NCBI GenBank assembly: GCA_015062815.1
Contig: SUTP01000010.1
Location: 1-34,333, forward strand
Reading direction: 5' to 3'
DNA length: 34,333 bases
From: Methanosphaera stadtmanae
GTDB lineage: Archaea; Methanobacteriota; Methanobacteria; Methanobacteriales; Methanobacteriaceae
Positions 26,860-34,333 of this stretch are shown piece after piece; the first letter of the stretch is position 1; every line of letters starts with the position of its first letter. The notes under the pieces are model-generated. The model was not told where the DNA came from. It was given only the letters and a program-made list of their open reading frames with translations, and did not search any database. The position numbers were made by a program, and so were the translations under genes.

Positions 26860-27735
26860 GTGATAATTGGAGGATCTGCATCCCAAGCATTAGCTGCAGA
26901 AATTGCAAGAGAATTAAATGATAAATTATGTTCTGTTGAAACAAAAAAATTCCCTGATGGAGAACGATATTTCAGAATAAAAGATGAAATACCTAAAGAT
27001 GAGTCTGTAATAATTGTACAGTCAACAGGATATCCTCAAGATGAAAATTTGATGGAAATTTTCTTTATATTAGACATACTTAATGATATGGATATTGAAG
27101 ATATAACTCTTGTTTCACCTTATTTAGGTTACAGTCGTCAAGAACGAAGATTCAAAGAAGTTGAATGCATATCAGCTAAAGCAACAGCTAAGTTAATTCA
27201 AACAATGGGTGTAAAAAGAGTTATTTCTATAAACTTACATGAAGAAAGCATATGTCAATTATATGATATACCTGTAGATAATTTATCAGCAATGCCTACA
27301 ATAGCTGAGTATATATTAAATAATTTTAATGATACAAAACCAGTTATATTAGCACCAGATAAGGGTGCTGAGAATTTTGCTAAAGAAATTGCAGAAATTT
27401 TGGAAACAGATTATGATTACTTAGAAAAAGTACGATTATCACCTGAAAAAGTAGAAACTAAAACTAAATCTATTTCAGTTAAAAATCGTAATGTTGTTAT
27501 AATTGATGATATAATAAGTACGGGTGGAACTATTGTAAATGCAATTGAAATATTAAAAGATCAAGGAGCAATAACAGTAGATGTATTCTGTGTTCACCCA
27601 GTATTAGTAAATGATGCAATTTTAAAAATTAATGCTGCAGGAGCAAATAGTGTACAAGGTACAAATACTTTAAAAAGCGAAGTAGCAAATGTAAGTGTAG
27701 CTACACTCATTGCTGATTATATAAAAAATATTTAA
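26860..27735 (+). CDS. prs: Ribose-phosphate pyrophosphokinase (PRPP synthetase)
   Basis: 291 residues. Makes PRPP from ribose-5-phosphate and ATP for nucleotide, histidine and tryptophan synthesis. The start is a GTG at 26860 preceded by AAGGAGAG. The first residues IIGGSASQALAAEIARELND and the motifs KKFPDGERYFRI, SPYLGYSRQERRFKEVECIS (ATP loop) and VVIIDDIISTGGTI (PRPP-binding loop) are all intact. It is transcribed alone, divergent from hypA and convergent with the RNA helicase, from which only 22 bases separate it. Confidence 0.97.
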   Translation: MIIGGSASQALAAEIARELNDKLCSVETKKFPDGERYFRIKDEIPKDESVIIVQSTGYPQDENLMEIFFILDILNDMDIEDITLVSPYLGYSRQERRFKEVECISAKATAKLIQTMGVKRVISINLHEESICQLYDIPVDNLSAMPTIAEYILNNFNDTKPVILAPDKGAENFAKEIAEILETDYDYLEKVRLSPEKVETKTKSISVKNRNVVIIDDIISTGGTIVNAIEILKDQGAITVDVFCVHPVLVNDAILKINAAGANSVQGTNTLKSEVANVSVATLIADYIKNI

Positions 27736-27739
27736 TTAT

Positions 27740-27757
27740 TAAAAAAAAAGAAGAAGA
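27740..27757 (-). terminator. T9 tract after the DEAD-box helicase
   Basis: Minus-strand CTTCTTCTTTTTTTTTAATAA follows the helicase stop directly, filling the 22-base gap to prs. Likely U-tract terminator; termination of prs would have to occur inside the helicase gene. Confidence 0.45.
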
Positions 27758-29437
27758 TTATTTGTTATAATCTTTTCGATGAGGGTTAAAGTTTTTACTA
27801 GCACGATTATTCTTTTTGAATCGTTTTTTATTTTTTATTCTCTTTTTATTATTTTTATTTTCTTTATCTCTAGGACGTGCAGGTTCTAGGTGTAATCTCT
27901 TATTTTCTATATAGGTATCTGCCATAAATCTATAAAAATCTGATGCATGTTCTTTTGCAATTTCTACAAATGAAAAATTATCAAATATATCTATATTTCC
28001 AACTTGCCTTCCATTAAGACCTGTTTTTTCATAAATCGAATTTAGAATAACTGTTATATTGATTCCTTGTTTTCGACCTAAACTCATGAAAAAACGAACA
28101 AAACCATCATGAGCTTCAGTATTTCCAAATTCTTCTTCATTTGGTTTATTTTCACGCATTATTTCTTTGAGTAATGTAGCAGCGATATCGATGGAAGTAT
28201 AATTTTCTTCAACCAATTTTTCTATAACATATATTTCTTTTGAAATATCTTCGGTTTCAATTTTATTTTTTAATTGATCAATAAAATTATCTTTTTTAAC
28301 TTCATTAACAGTACTTAAAGAAGGAATTGGAGCTTGTTCTATTTTTGTTTTAGCATATCTTTGTATATCTCTTAATTGGTAGATTTCTCGTCCTGAAACA
28401 AAACTATAAGCTTTTCCAGTTTTTCCTGCTCTTCCAGTACGTCCTATACGATGTACGTAGTATTCATTATCATTAGGAATGTCATAATTGAATACGGCTT
28501 CAACTCCACTTACATCGATACCTCGAGCTGCAACATCAGTAGCTACCAATATATCTATATTTCCATTTTTAAACTTATGCATCACTCTATCTCTTTGATT
28601 TTGGGTTAAATCACCATGTAATCCATCAGCTAAATAACCTCTTATTTGTAAATGACTTACAAGTTTGTCTACTTTTCGTTTAGTATTACAAAATACTAAT
28701 GACAATTCAAAATGATTTAAATCTAAAATTCTAGAAAGTAATTCTAGTTTCATATCTTCTTTTACTTCAAAATACTTTTGTTCAACATCAGGAGTTGTTA
28801 ATTCATGATGAGTTATTTTAACAACTTCAGGGTTATTTTGGTATCTTCTTGTTAATTGCATTATTTCTTTAGGTAATGTGGCTGAAAATAATAAGAATTG
28901 TCTTTCATAAGGTATATCTTCTAAAATGTATTCTATATCTTCTCTAAAACCCATATCTAACATTTCATCAGCTTCATCTAATATAACTGTAGAAACTTGA
29001 CTTAAATCAATAGTTTTTCTATCAATATGGTCCATTACTCTTCCAGGAGTTCCTATAATTATTTGTACTCCTTTAGTTAAGGCTTTTATTTGTCTTTCTA
29101 TAGGTTGTCCACCATAAATTGGTATAACATTTATGTTGTGAAGATAAGCTGATAATTTTCTTAGTTCTTCTGCGACTTGTATTGCTAATTCTCTAGTTGG
29201 ACATAGGATAATAGCTTGCAAATTTTTATTTTTACTATTTATGTTTTGTAATAGGGGTATTCCAAATGCAGCTGTTTTACCTGTTCCTGTTTGGGCTTGT
29301 CCTATCACGTCTTTATGTGCTAATATTTTTGGTATGGATAATTTTTGTATAGGTGTAGCTTCTTCAAATCCCATATCCGCTACTGCTTTTTGTATTTCTG
29401 GTGAAATATTCAAGTCTTTAAAATCTGATTGTTCCAT
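27758..29437 (-). CDS. DEAD-box RNA helicase with DbpA-type RNA-binding domain
   Basis: 559 residues from the ATG at 29437, which follows AAGAGGAC; in-frame residues further upstream lack a ribosome site and run through a repeat. The Q motif (FEEATPIQKLSIP), motif I AQTGTGKT, DEAD, SAT, and motif VI HRIGRTGRAGKTG are all present. The C-terminal part contains a DbpA RNA-binding fold (FVRFFMSLGRKQGINITVILN...NIDIFDNFSFVEIA) and a very basic Lys/Arg/Asn tail that adds RNA affinity. This layout is that of bacterial DeaD/CsdA helicases, which act in ribosome assembly and cold adaptation, so ancestral transfer from bacteria is possible. Two dyad repeats at the promoter suggest dedicated regulation. 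Confidence 0.95.
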   Translation of the reverse strand: MEQSDFKDLNISPEIQKAVADMGFEEATPIQKLSIPKILAHKDVIGQAQTGTGKTAAFGIPLLQNINSKNKNLQAIILCPTRELAIQVAEELRKLSAYLHNINVIPIYGGQPIERQIKALTKGVQIIIGTPGRVMDHIDRKTIDLSQVSTVILDEADEMLDMGFREDIEYILEDIPYERQFLLFSATLPKEIMQLTRRYQNNPEVVKITHHELTTPDVEQKYFEVKEDMKLELLSRILDLNHFELSLVFCNTKRKVDKLVSHLQIRGYLADGLHGDLTQNQRDRVMHKFKNGNIDILVATDVAARGIDVSGVEAVFNYDIPNDNEYYVHRIGRTGRAGKTGKAYSFVSGREIYQLRDIQRYAKTKIEQAPIPSLSTVNEVKKDNFIDQLKNKIETEDISKEIYVIEKLVEENYTSIDIAATLLKEIMRENKPNEEEFGNTEAHDGFVRFFMSLGRKQGINITVILNSIYEKTGLNGRQVGNIDIFDNFSFVEIAKEHASDFYRFMADTYIENKRLHLEPARPRDKENKNNKKRIKNKKRFKKNNRASKNFNPHRKDYNK

Positions 29438-29463
29438 AGTATGTCCTCTTTCTATATAATATA

Positions 29464-29500
29464 ATACTGGCGTATTTTTTTTAATTTGATACTGGCGTAT
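29464..29500 (-). promoter_or_regulatory. Two 12-base dyad repeats at the helicase promoter
   Basis: ATACTGGCGTAT occurs at 29464-29475 and exactly again at 29489-29500, a period of 25 bases. Each copy is a dyad, ATAC-N4-GTAT, and GC-rich for this DNA. They flank the AT tract CAAATTAAAAAAA, a TATA candidate, and end 27 bases before the start codon. This looks like a paired operator for a dimeric regulator. Confidence 0.6.
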
Positions 29501-29683
29501 CATTATTTTCATTTTTTCTAAAATATTGGGATATTTTTAATAATAATTTTCATGGTAATATTTCTAATTTTTTTAGTAATTAAAGTTATTGTAATAAGTT
29601 TAAATTCATCGAATAAGGTATAAATTAATTAAAAATAGTTTGTTTAAAAAATTAGATGTGGTTTAAAAATATTTTATAAATTT

Positions 29684-29716
29684 AAAAAAAAATAAGAGAG
29701 TTAATCTTTCTTATTT
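29684..29716 (-). terminator. Hairpin plus T-tract terminator after lonB
   Basis: AAATAAGA (29690-29697) pairs with TCTTATTT (29709-29716) around an 11-base loop; the stem overlaps the lonB stop codon. On the minus strand the right arm runs into T9. This resembles a bacterial-style intrinsic terminator. Confidence 0.5.
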
Positions 29717-31904
29717 AATTTGATTTTGTAGGGTTTGATTTAATCATATCTGATGGATTAGGTATGATTTCTTTTATTTTTTCAATCTTATTTGATTTCA
29801 AATCTTTAATTAACTCTGTTTTCTCAGGACAATCAATTAGAGCATATTCAAGTACTTCGGGGAGTGTATTTACAGGTATAATTTCAATTTGATCTATGTA
29901 TTTTTTATCTATAAGAACATCATCTTGGTTTGATGCAGGTATTAATACCCGTTTCATTCCAGATTCTGCAGCAGCTTCTATTTTATAAGTCACTCCACCT
30001 ACAGGTAACACAGTTCCACGTACACTTAATGAACCTGTTAACGCCATTGTTTGGTCGATAGGTATATCTTCAATAGCTGATATGACTGCAGCTGCCATGG
30101 ATACACTAGCACTGTCTCCTTCTACACCATCATATGATTGTACAAATTGGATATGTATATCATAATTTGATATATCGGTTCCAATACTCTTTTTAATTAT
30201 TGCACCAACGTTTTGAACAGCTTCTTTTGCTATGTCTCCAAGTTTTCCAGCTGCAATAATTTTACCTTCTTCTTTACTTTGAGAAGGTGCAGCTTCTGCA
30301 GCTATAGGTAGTACAATACCGCTTGAGTTACCAATTACTGCTAAACCATTTATACAACCTATTTTTGAACCTTGGTTTGAATAAACACTATATTCTTTTC
30401 TTTGAGATATATATCTATCAGCTATTTGTTGCTCAAGAGTTCTTGATTGTTTTTTAGCTTCAAAGATATGTTCTACAGTAACTATACTTGCATTTTCTTC
30501 TACAGCCACATCTCCAGCAGCTCTTACTAATCCACCAAGATCTCTTAATTTTAAGGTTAAAGAATCTTTTTTACCAGCTCTACGTTGAGCTTCTTTAATA
30601 ACTTCTGCAACTGCTTCTTTTGTGAAAGGAGGTATTCTTCCATCATTTTTGATTTCTTGAGCTACAAATTGACCAAGTTTTTTACGATTTTCTGGAGTAT
30701 CTTTCATAGAATCTTTCATGAAAACTTCATATCCATAACCTCTTATTCTTGATCTTAAAGCAATATGCATGTCTTTTAATACTTCTAAGTTACCTGAGGC
30801 TACTAATACAAAATCACATGGTACGGCATTAGTTCTTACCATAGCACCACTACTTGTATCACTTTGACCAGTAATTTGGTATTGGTGTTCTTGTAATGCA
30901 GTCAATAACTCTTGTTGTGTTTTCATGGTCATTGTACCTATTTCATCAATATATAAAACACCTTTATTTGCTCTGTGAATCATACCACTTTCTACTCTTT
31001 CATGAGCAGGTGTTCCAAGTCCACCTGATTGGTATGGGTCATGTCTTACATCTCCGAGTAAAGCCCCTGCATGTGCTCCTGTAGCATCAATGAATGGTGC
31101 TACTTTTTTATCTGCACTATTAACTAAAAGTTTAGGGCTAGATTGTTGATTTTTAGGTCTCATTTGATATAATGCGAAGAAAACAATTCCTACTGCAATA
31201 ATTGCTGTTAAAAGTTGGTTTGTTGCAAATCCTATAGCCATTATTAGAACAATTAAAGAGATTGTTATTATATTTCTTCTTTCTTCTTGTCCTTTCATTT
31301 GTCTTTTAGAATTTTCAATTACTTTGATTCCTTGACCTGCAGGCATAACTCCTACAAGTGGATTGTTTGGATTTTCTACATTTGGGTATATTAAAATATC
31401 CTGTAAATCTTCTGGAGGTAATAATTCTGCCATTGCTTTAGCAATCATTGACTTACCAATACCAGGTTCTCCAATAAGTAACACGTTTCTACGTTGTTTA
31501 GCTGCTTTTTTAATTGTTTCAACAGCTTCATCTTGACCTATGATTTGGTCAATAAGCATTGGAGGTATGTCTATTTTATCAGTATCAAGATAATCTTCAG
31601 GGTCTATTTCTTCAACGACATGATCTGATAACTCAGTATTATCTTCTTTTGTGTCATCTTTTTCTTCATTATTTTCATTTATGTTGGAATTGGATGGATT
31701 AGTTTCAGTATTATCTATTGTTTTTTCGTTTTCTTCTGGATTGGGGTATGTTTCTTTAGTTTCGTTTGTATCGGGATTTGATGAAGTGGGTGTATTTATA
31801 TTATTTTCATCTTCTATGATAATTTCTTTTTCTTCTGAATCAATGATTATTTCATCATCATCAAGAATAATTTCATCGTTTATCTCATTATTGGATTTTG
31901 TTAT
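29715..31904 (-). CDS. lonB: Membrane-anchored ATP-dependent protease LonB, acidic N-terminal extension
   Basis: The archaeal Lon protease. From the first ATG (31559) come GEPGIGKS (Walker A), a two-helix membrane anchor inserted in the AAA+ domain ([20 protein letters not shown] and the following helix), VLYIDEIGT (Walker B), and a C-terminal protease domain. That domain has the catalytic Ser in GDSASVS and the Lys in [10 protein letters not shown]. The same frame stays open for another 115 codons upstream without any ATG, GTG or TTG, encoding an Asp/Glu/Asn/Thr-rich segment. At its head AAGGAGGG lies seven bases before an AUA codon at 31904, which I propose as the start (729 residues). Starting at 31559 would leave no ribosome site and remove the segment. 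Identity is certain; the start is inferred. Confidence 0.93.
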   Translation of the reverse strand: MTKSNNEINDEIILDDDEIIIDSEEKEIIIEDENNINTPTSSNPDTNETKETYPNPEENEKTIDNTETNPSNSNINENNEEKDDTKEDNTELSDHVVEEIDPEDYLDTDKIDIPPMLIDQIIGQDEAVETIKKAAKQRRNVLLIGEPGIGKSMIAKAMAELLPPEDLQDILIYPNVENPNNPLVGVMPAGQGIKVIENSKRQMKGQEERRNIITISLIVLIMAIGFATNQLLTAIIAVGIVFFALYQMRPKNQQSSPKLLVNSADKKVAPFIDATGAHAGALLGDVRHDPYQSGGLGTPAHERVESGMIHRANKGVLYIDEIGTMTMKTQQELLTALQEHQYQITGQSDTSSGAMVRTNAVPCDFVLVASGNLEVLKDMHIALRSRIRGYGYEVFMKDSMKDTPENRKKLGQFVAQEIKNDGRIPPFTKEAVAEVIKEAQRRAGKKDSLTLKLRDLGGLVRAAGDVAVEENASIVTVEHIFEAKKQSRTLEQQIADRYISQRKEYSVYSNQGSKIGCINGLAVIGNSSGIVLPIAAEAAPSQSKEEGKIIAAGKLGDIAKEAVQNVGAIIKKSIGTDISNYDIHIQFVQSYDGVEGDSASVSMAAAVISAIEDIPIDQTMALTGSLSVRGTVLPVGGVTYKIEAAAESGMKRVLIPASNQDDVLIDKKYIDQIEIIPVNTLPEVLEYALIDCPEKTELIKDLKSNKIEKIKEIIPNPSDMIKSNPTKSN

Positions 31905-31918
31905 AAATAACCCTCCTT
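31902..31918 (-). promoter_or_regulatory. Shine-Dalgarno and possible AUA start of lonB
   Basis: Minus strand AAGGAGGG (31918-31911), then TTATTT and ATA (31904-31902), in frame with LonB. A stop codon TAG lies upstream at 31937-31935. AT-rich TATA-like sequence at about 31945-31965 would place the RNA start around 31930. Confidence 0.5.
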
Positions 31919-32171
31919 GAGTATGGTTAATTTTCTATTAATTAAGTTTATTTTTATTTATTTTTTTTTAACATTTTTATTAGTTTTATTTTATGTTTTT
32001 CATATGTAATATATCATATACTAATTAAGTAACCTAAGGTATTTAAAATATACTATTGCTAAAATTTACAAATATTTAAGTATATTTTATTATTGTTCAA
32101 ATATTATCAAATAATTATTAATGTAGTATTAACAAATAAATCATTATTAAAAAAATAGGGAAAATGTAAAA

Positions 32172-33683
32172 ATGAAATACATTATGTTTCAAGGAACATC
32201 ATCAAATGCAGGTAAAACATTAACTGTGGCTGCTTTATGTAACATATTATCTAGAAAAGGATACAGAGTAACCCCGTTTAAATCACAAAACATGTCATTA
32301 AACTCATATACAACACGTGATAATGATGAAATGTCTGTTGCTCAAGTAATGCAATCTGAAGCTGCAGGTATTGAGCCAAATTCAGATATGAACCCAATAT
32401 TACTTAAACCTAAAGAAGATTTCACATCACAAGTAATAGTGCGAGGAAAACCTGCAGGTAATATGCGTTTTGATGATTATCAAAATAATTTTAGAGATAA
32501 AGCAATTGAAGCTATTCAAACATCTTTAAATAATTTAAAAGAAGATTTTGACATCATGGTAATTGAGGGGGCAGGTTCTCCTGCAGAAATAAATATGTAT
32601 GATCGTGATTTAGCTAATATGTTAATTGCAAGAATGACTGATGCAGATGTTGTTCTTGTAGCAGATATTGATCAAGGTGGTGTATTTGCATCAATAGTAG
32701 GAACTTACTTTTTAATTCCAGAAGAAGACAGAAAAAGAATAAAAGCTGTAATAATAAATAAATTCCGTGGAAATGCTGATGTTCTAAAATCGGGTATTGA
32801 TAAAATAGAGGAGTTAACTGGAATACCTGTAATTGGAATAGTACCTTTTGATGAAACTTTAAATTTACCTGAAGAAGATTCTGCATCTCTTTCAACTCAT
32901 CAGTTTAGTGAAAATGAAAAAATTAAAATAGGAACATTACGACTTCCAAGAATTTCTAATTTCACAGATATTGATCCTTTAGATTATGAAGAGGATGTTG
33001 GGATTAAATTAGTGAATATTTATGATAAGTATGATGATTTAGATGCATTAGTTATCCCTGGTACTAGAAATACCATAAATGATATTCAAGAACTTAAAAA
33101 ATCAGGAGCTTTTGATTATATTAAAGAAGTAGCTAAAGAAATACCTATATTTGGAATTTGTGGTGGATATCAAATGTTATCTACTAAAATTATTGATGAT
33201 AATTGTTCTGAATCACGTCATGGAACTGTAGAAGGGTTAGGTTTACTAGATATGAAAACAGCCTTTGGAAAAATCGATAAAGTAATAACTCAAAGTGCTG
33301 GAACTATATTAGAAGACAGTCCAATAGGATTCAAAAAAGGAACTTATGTAACAGGTTATGAATTACACGAAGGAATAACATTGTTAGGCAATGGTTTAAA
33401 ACCATTTATTAAAATACAAAAGGGTAATGGTAATGACCAAACACAGAAATTTGATGGTGCTATAAATGGTAATATTTGTGGTACTTATTTCCATGGTATT
33501 TTCCATAATTTTGAGTTTAGACGTAACTTCACAGATCAATTAAGAATAAACAAAGGTTTGGAACCTTTAGGTTTAACTGAAGACACATTTAAAAATTCAA
33601 AAAGAGTAAATTATGATCAATTAGGTGATTTATTCATGAATAATGTGGATATGGACTTCTTTAAAAAATTATTAAAAGAATAA
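32172..33683 (+). CDS. cobQ: Cobyric acid synthase
   Basis: 503 residues, full length. Amidates four side chains of adenosyl-cobyrinic acid a,c-diamide using glutamine and ATP, late in corrinoid synthesis. The N-terminal dethiobiotin-synthetase-like ATPase domain starts MFQGTSSNAGKTLTVAAL (P-loop) and includes PFKSQNMSLNSY and VIEGAGSPAEIN. The glutamine amidotransferase domain has the nucleophile Cys in IFGICGGYQML and the His of YFHGIFHNFEFR. Methanol methyltransferases need corrinoid, so the pathway matters for methylotrophic growth. The ribosome site is weak (TAGGGAAAATG). It stands alone between divergent lonB and the convergent VWA gene. Confidence 0.97.
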   Translation: MKYIMFQGTSSNAGKTLTVAALCNILSRKGYRVTPFKSQNMSLNSYTTRDNDEMSVAQVMQSEAAGIEPNSDMNPILLKPKEDFTSQVIVRGKPAGNMRFDDYQNNFRDKAIEAIQTSLNNLKEDFDIMVIEGAGSPAEINMYDRDLANMLIARMTDADVVLVADIDQGGVFASIVGTYFLIPEEDRKRIKAVIINKFRGNADVLKSGIDKIEELTGIPVIGIVPFDETLNLPEEDSASLSTHQFSENEKIKIGTLRLPRISNFTDIDPLDYEEDVGIKLVNIYDKYDDLDALVIPGTRNTINDIQELKKSGAFDYIKEVAKEIPIFGICGGYQMLSTKIIDDNCSESRHGTVEGLGLLDMKTAFGKIDKVITQSAGTILEDSPIGFKKGTYVTGYELHEGITLLGNGLKPFIKIQKGNGNDQTQKFDGAINGNICGTYFHGIFHNFEFRRNFTDQLRINKGLEPLGLTEDTFKNSKRVNYDQLGDLFMNNVDMDFFKKLLKE

Positions 33684-33699
33684 TTTTTATTTATTTTTT

Positions 33700-34333
33700 T
33701 TATAGTTTGCTTACTACATTTGCGAACTGATTTAGAGTAGCTGTTTCATAAACTTCTGCACCACTATGTTTATATTCTTTAACACAACTTGTTGCTGTTT
33801 TCCATCTAATTTGCTTTTCAGGATTTAATATTATTACTTTTCTAGATTTAACTACTATATTATGTAATAATTGTGCACTTTCTAAAATACCATTTTCACG
33901 TTTACCGTTCCAATCTCTACAATCTGTTAAAATTATAACATCGGTATGGTTATTTAAATCTACCTCATCTAAAATTTCTTTAAATGAATTTGTCATATCT
34001 GATTGTCCATATGCACGTCCACTAAATCTTCTAAGATCCATATTTATTTGAGTAGTATTGGTGTATTCTTTACTTAGAGTATCAGTAACATTATTAATTT
34101 TACTATCAAAAACATAAACAGTAACTTTATCAAATGTTTCATAACAACCATGTATAATTGCAAAAAACCATGAACTTATCCATTGACAAGATCCACTAAT
34201 ATCGCATAAAAATATCTGTTTGGATTTACGTAATTGTGGTTTTTGATGAATCAATTTAATTAAATGACCACCATTTTTAAGATTAGCTCTAATTGTATAA
34301 GGCATATTTATTTTATTTGAACGTTTTCTTTTT
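33700..34333 (-). CDS. CoxE-like VWA-domain protein, N-terminal part cut by window edge
   Basis: The C-terminal part of a von Willebrand factor A domain protein of the CoxE-like group. The metal-binding motif is DISGS (canonical DxSxS) near the ATG-based residue 35, with the later Thr in QSDMTNSF and Asp in ILTDCRDWNG. Before it, MPYTIRANLKNGGHLIKLIH is the conserved lead-in of this family, where the usual protein is about twice as long. The frame is open through the window edge (basic Lys/Arg codons just before the ATG at 34305), so that ATG is probably internal. Homologues often accompany MoxR-type AAA ATPases; the partner, if any, lies beyond the window. Confidence 0.85.
   Translation of the reverse strand, partial: KRKRSNKINMPYTIRANLKNGGHLIKLIHQKPQLRKSKQIFLCDISGSCQWISSWFFAIIHGCYETFDKVTVYVFDSKINNVTDTLSKEYTNTTQINMDLRRFSGRAYGQSDMTNSFKEILDEVDLNNHTDVIILTDCRDWNGKRENGILESAQLLHNIVVKSRKVIILNPEKQIRWKTATSCVKEYKHSGAEVYETATLNQFANVVSKL

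Noticed and set aside
29438-29512. 25-residue N-terminal extension of the helicase
   Set aside because: It would be read through the dyad repeats and promoter region, lacks a ribosome site, and the internal ATG at 29437 has AAGAGGAC at normal distance.
31651-31920. 89-residue Ser/Phe-rich frame on the plus strand
   Set aside because: Antisense of the acidic lonB extension; Ser/Phe richness is the complement of Glu/Asp/Lys codons and there is no ribosome site.

Overview
The window is from a very AT-rich archaeal methanogen of the Methanobacteriales; gene content and base composition fit the genus Methanosphaera best. Supporting markers are methenyl-H4MPT cyclohydrolase, the methanogen-restricted DUF39/ferredoxin protein (methanogenesis marker 16), archaeal-type ThyA, RibC and AlaRS, LonB, and the archaeal exosome/RNase P/proteasome gene set. 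Ribosome binding sites of the AGGTGAT/GGAGG type precede most genes. I see no CRISPR array, intact insertion sequence, prophage or rRNA. There is one tRNA gene, Ala(GGC).

Layout. 1-1182 (+): ribosomal stalk proteins L10/P0 (cut by the left edge) and L12/P1. 1435-6433 (+): alaS, marker 16 protein, a HAD phosphatase and a 58-residue two-helix membrane protein. 6426-14348 (-): a long, nearly unbroken array of archaeal information-processing genes. In transcription order these are psmA, SBDS, Rrp4, Rrp41, Rrp42, L37Ae, RpoP, a Brix protein, Pcc1, prefoldin beta, DUF3194, a HisA-like TIM barrel and a PfkB kinase. 14686-16989 (-): rfbA and purB, metabolic genes that sit between this array and its usual upstream partners. 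17250-19345 (-): L15e, a COG1325 RNA-binding protein, Rpp30 and Pop5. The two blocks together form the known archaeal exosome superoperon, here split by rfbA-purB.

19713-24133 (-): an unidentified membrane protein, a MetE-type methyltransferase, thyA, mch and ribC, mostly C1 and coenzyme metabolism. 24395-24468 (+): tRNA-Ala. 24482-26604 (-): hypA-hypB (nickel insertion into hydrogenase) and a DUF354 glycosyltransferase-like protein. 26860-27735 (+): PRPP synthetase. 27758-31904 (-): a DbpA/DeaD-type DEAD-box RNA helicase and the membrane protease LonB. 32172-33683 (+): cobyric acid synthase. 33700-34333 (-): a CoxE-like VWA protein cut by the right edge.

The observations most worth a second look are these. 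The lonB reading frame continues about 115 codons upstream of its first ATG as an acidic extension and seems to start at AUA behind a perfect Shine-Dalgarno. A pair of 12-bp dyad repeats lies at the DEAD-box helicase promoter. A 98-bp inverted-repeat element lies between rfbA and psmA. The KH domain of Rrp4 has lost its GxxG loop. The proteasome alpha subunit has a charged tail of about 50 residues. An unexplained HisA-like/PfkB gene pair sits at the end of the superoperon. I did not find a clearly new multi-gene defence or mobile system.
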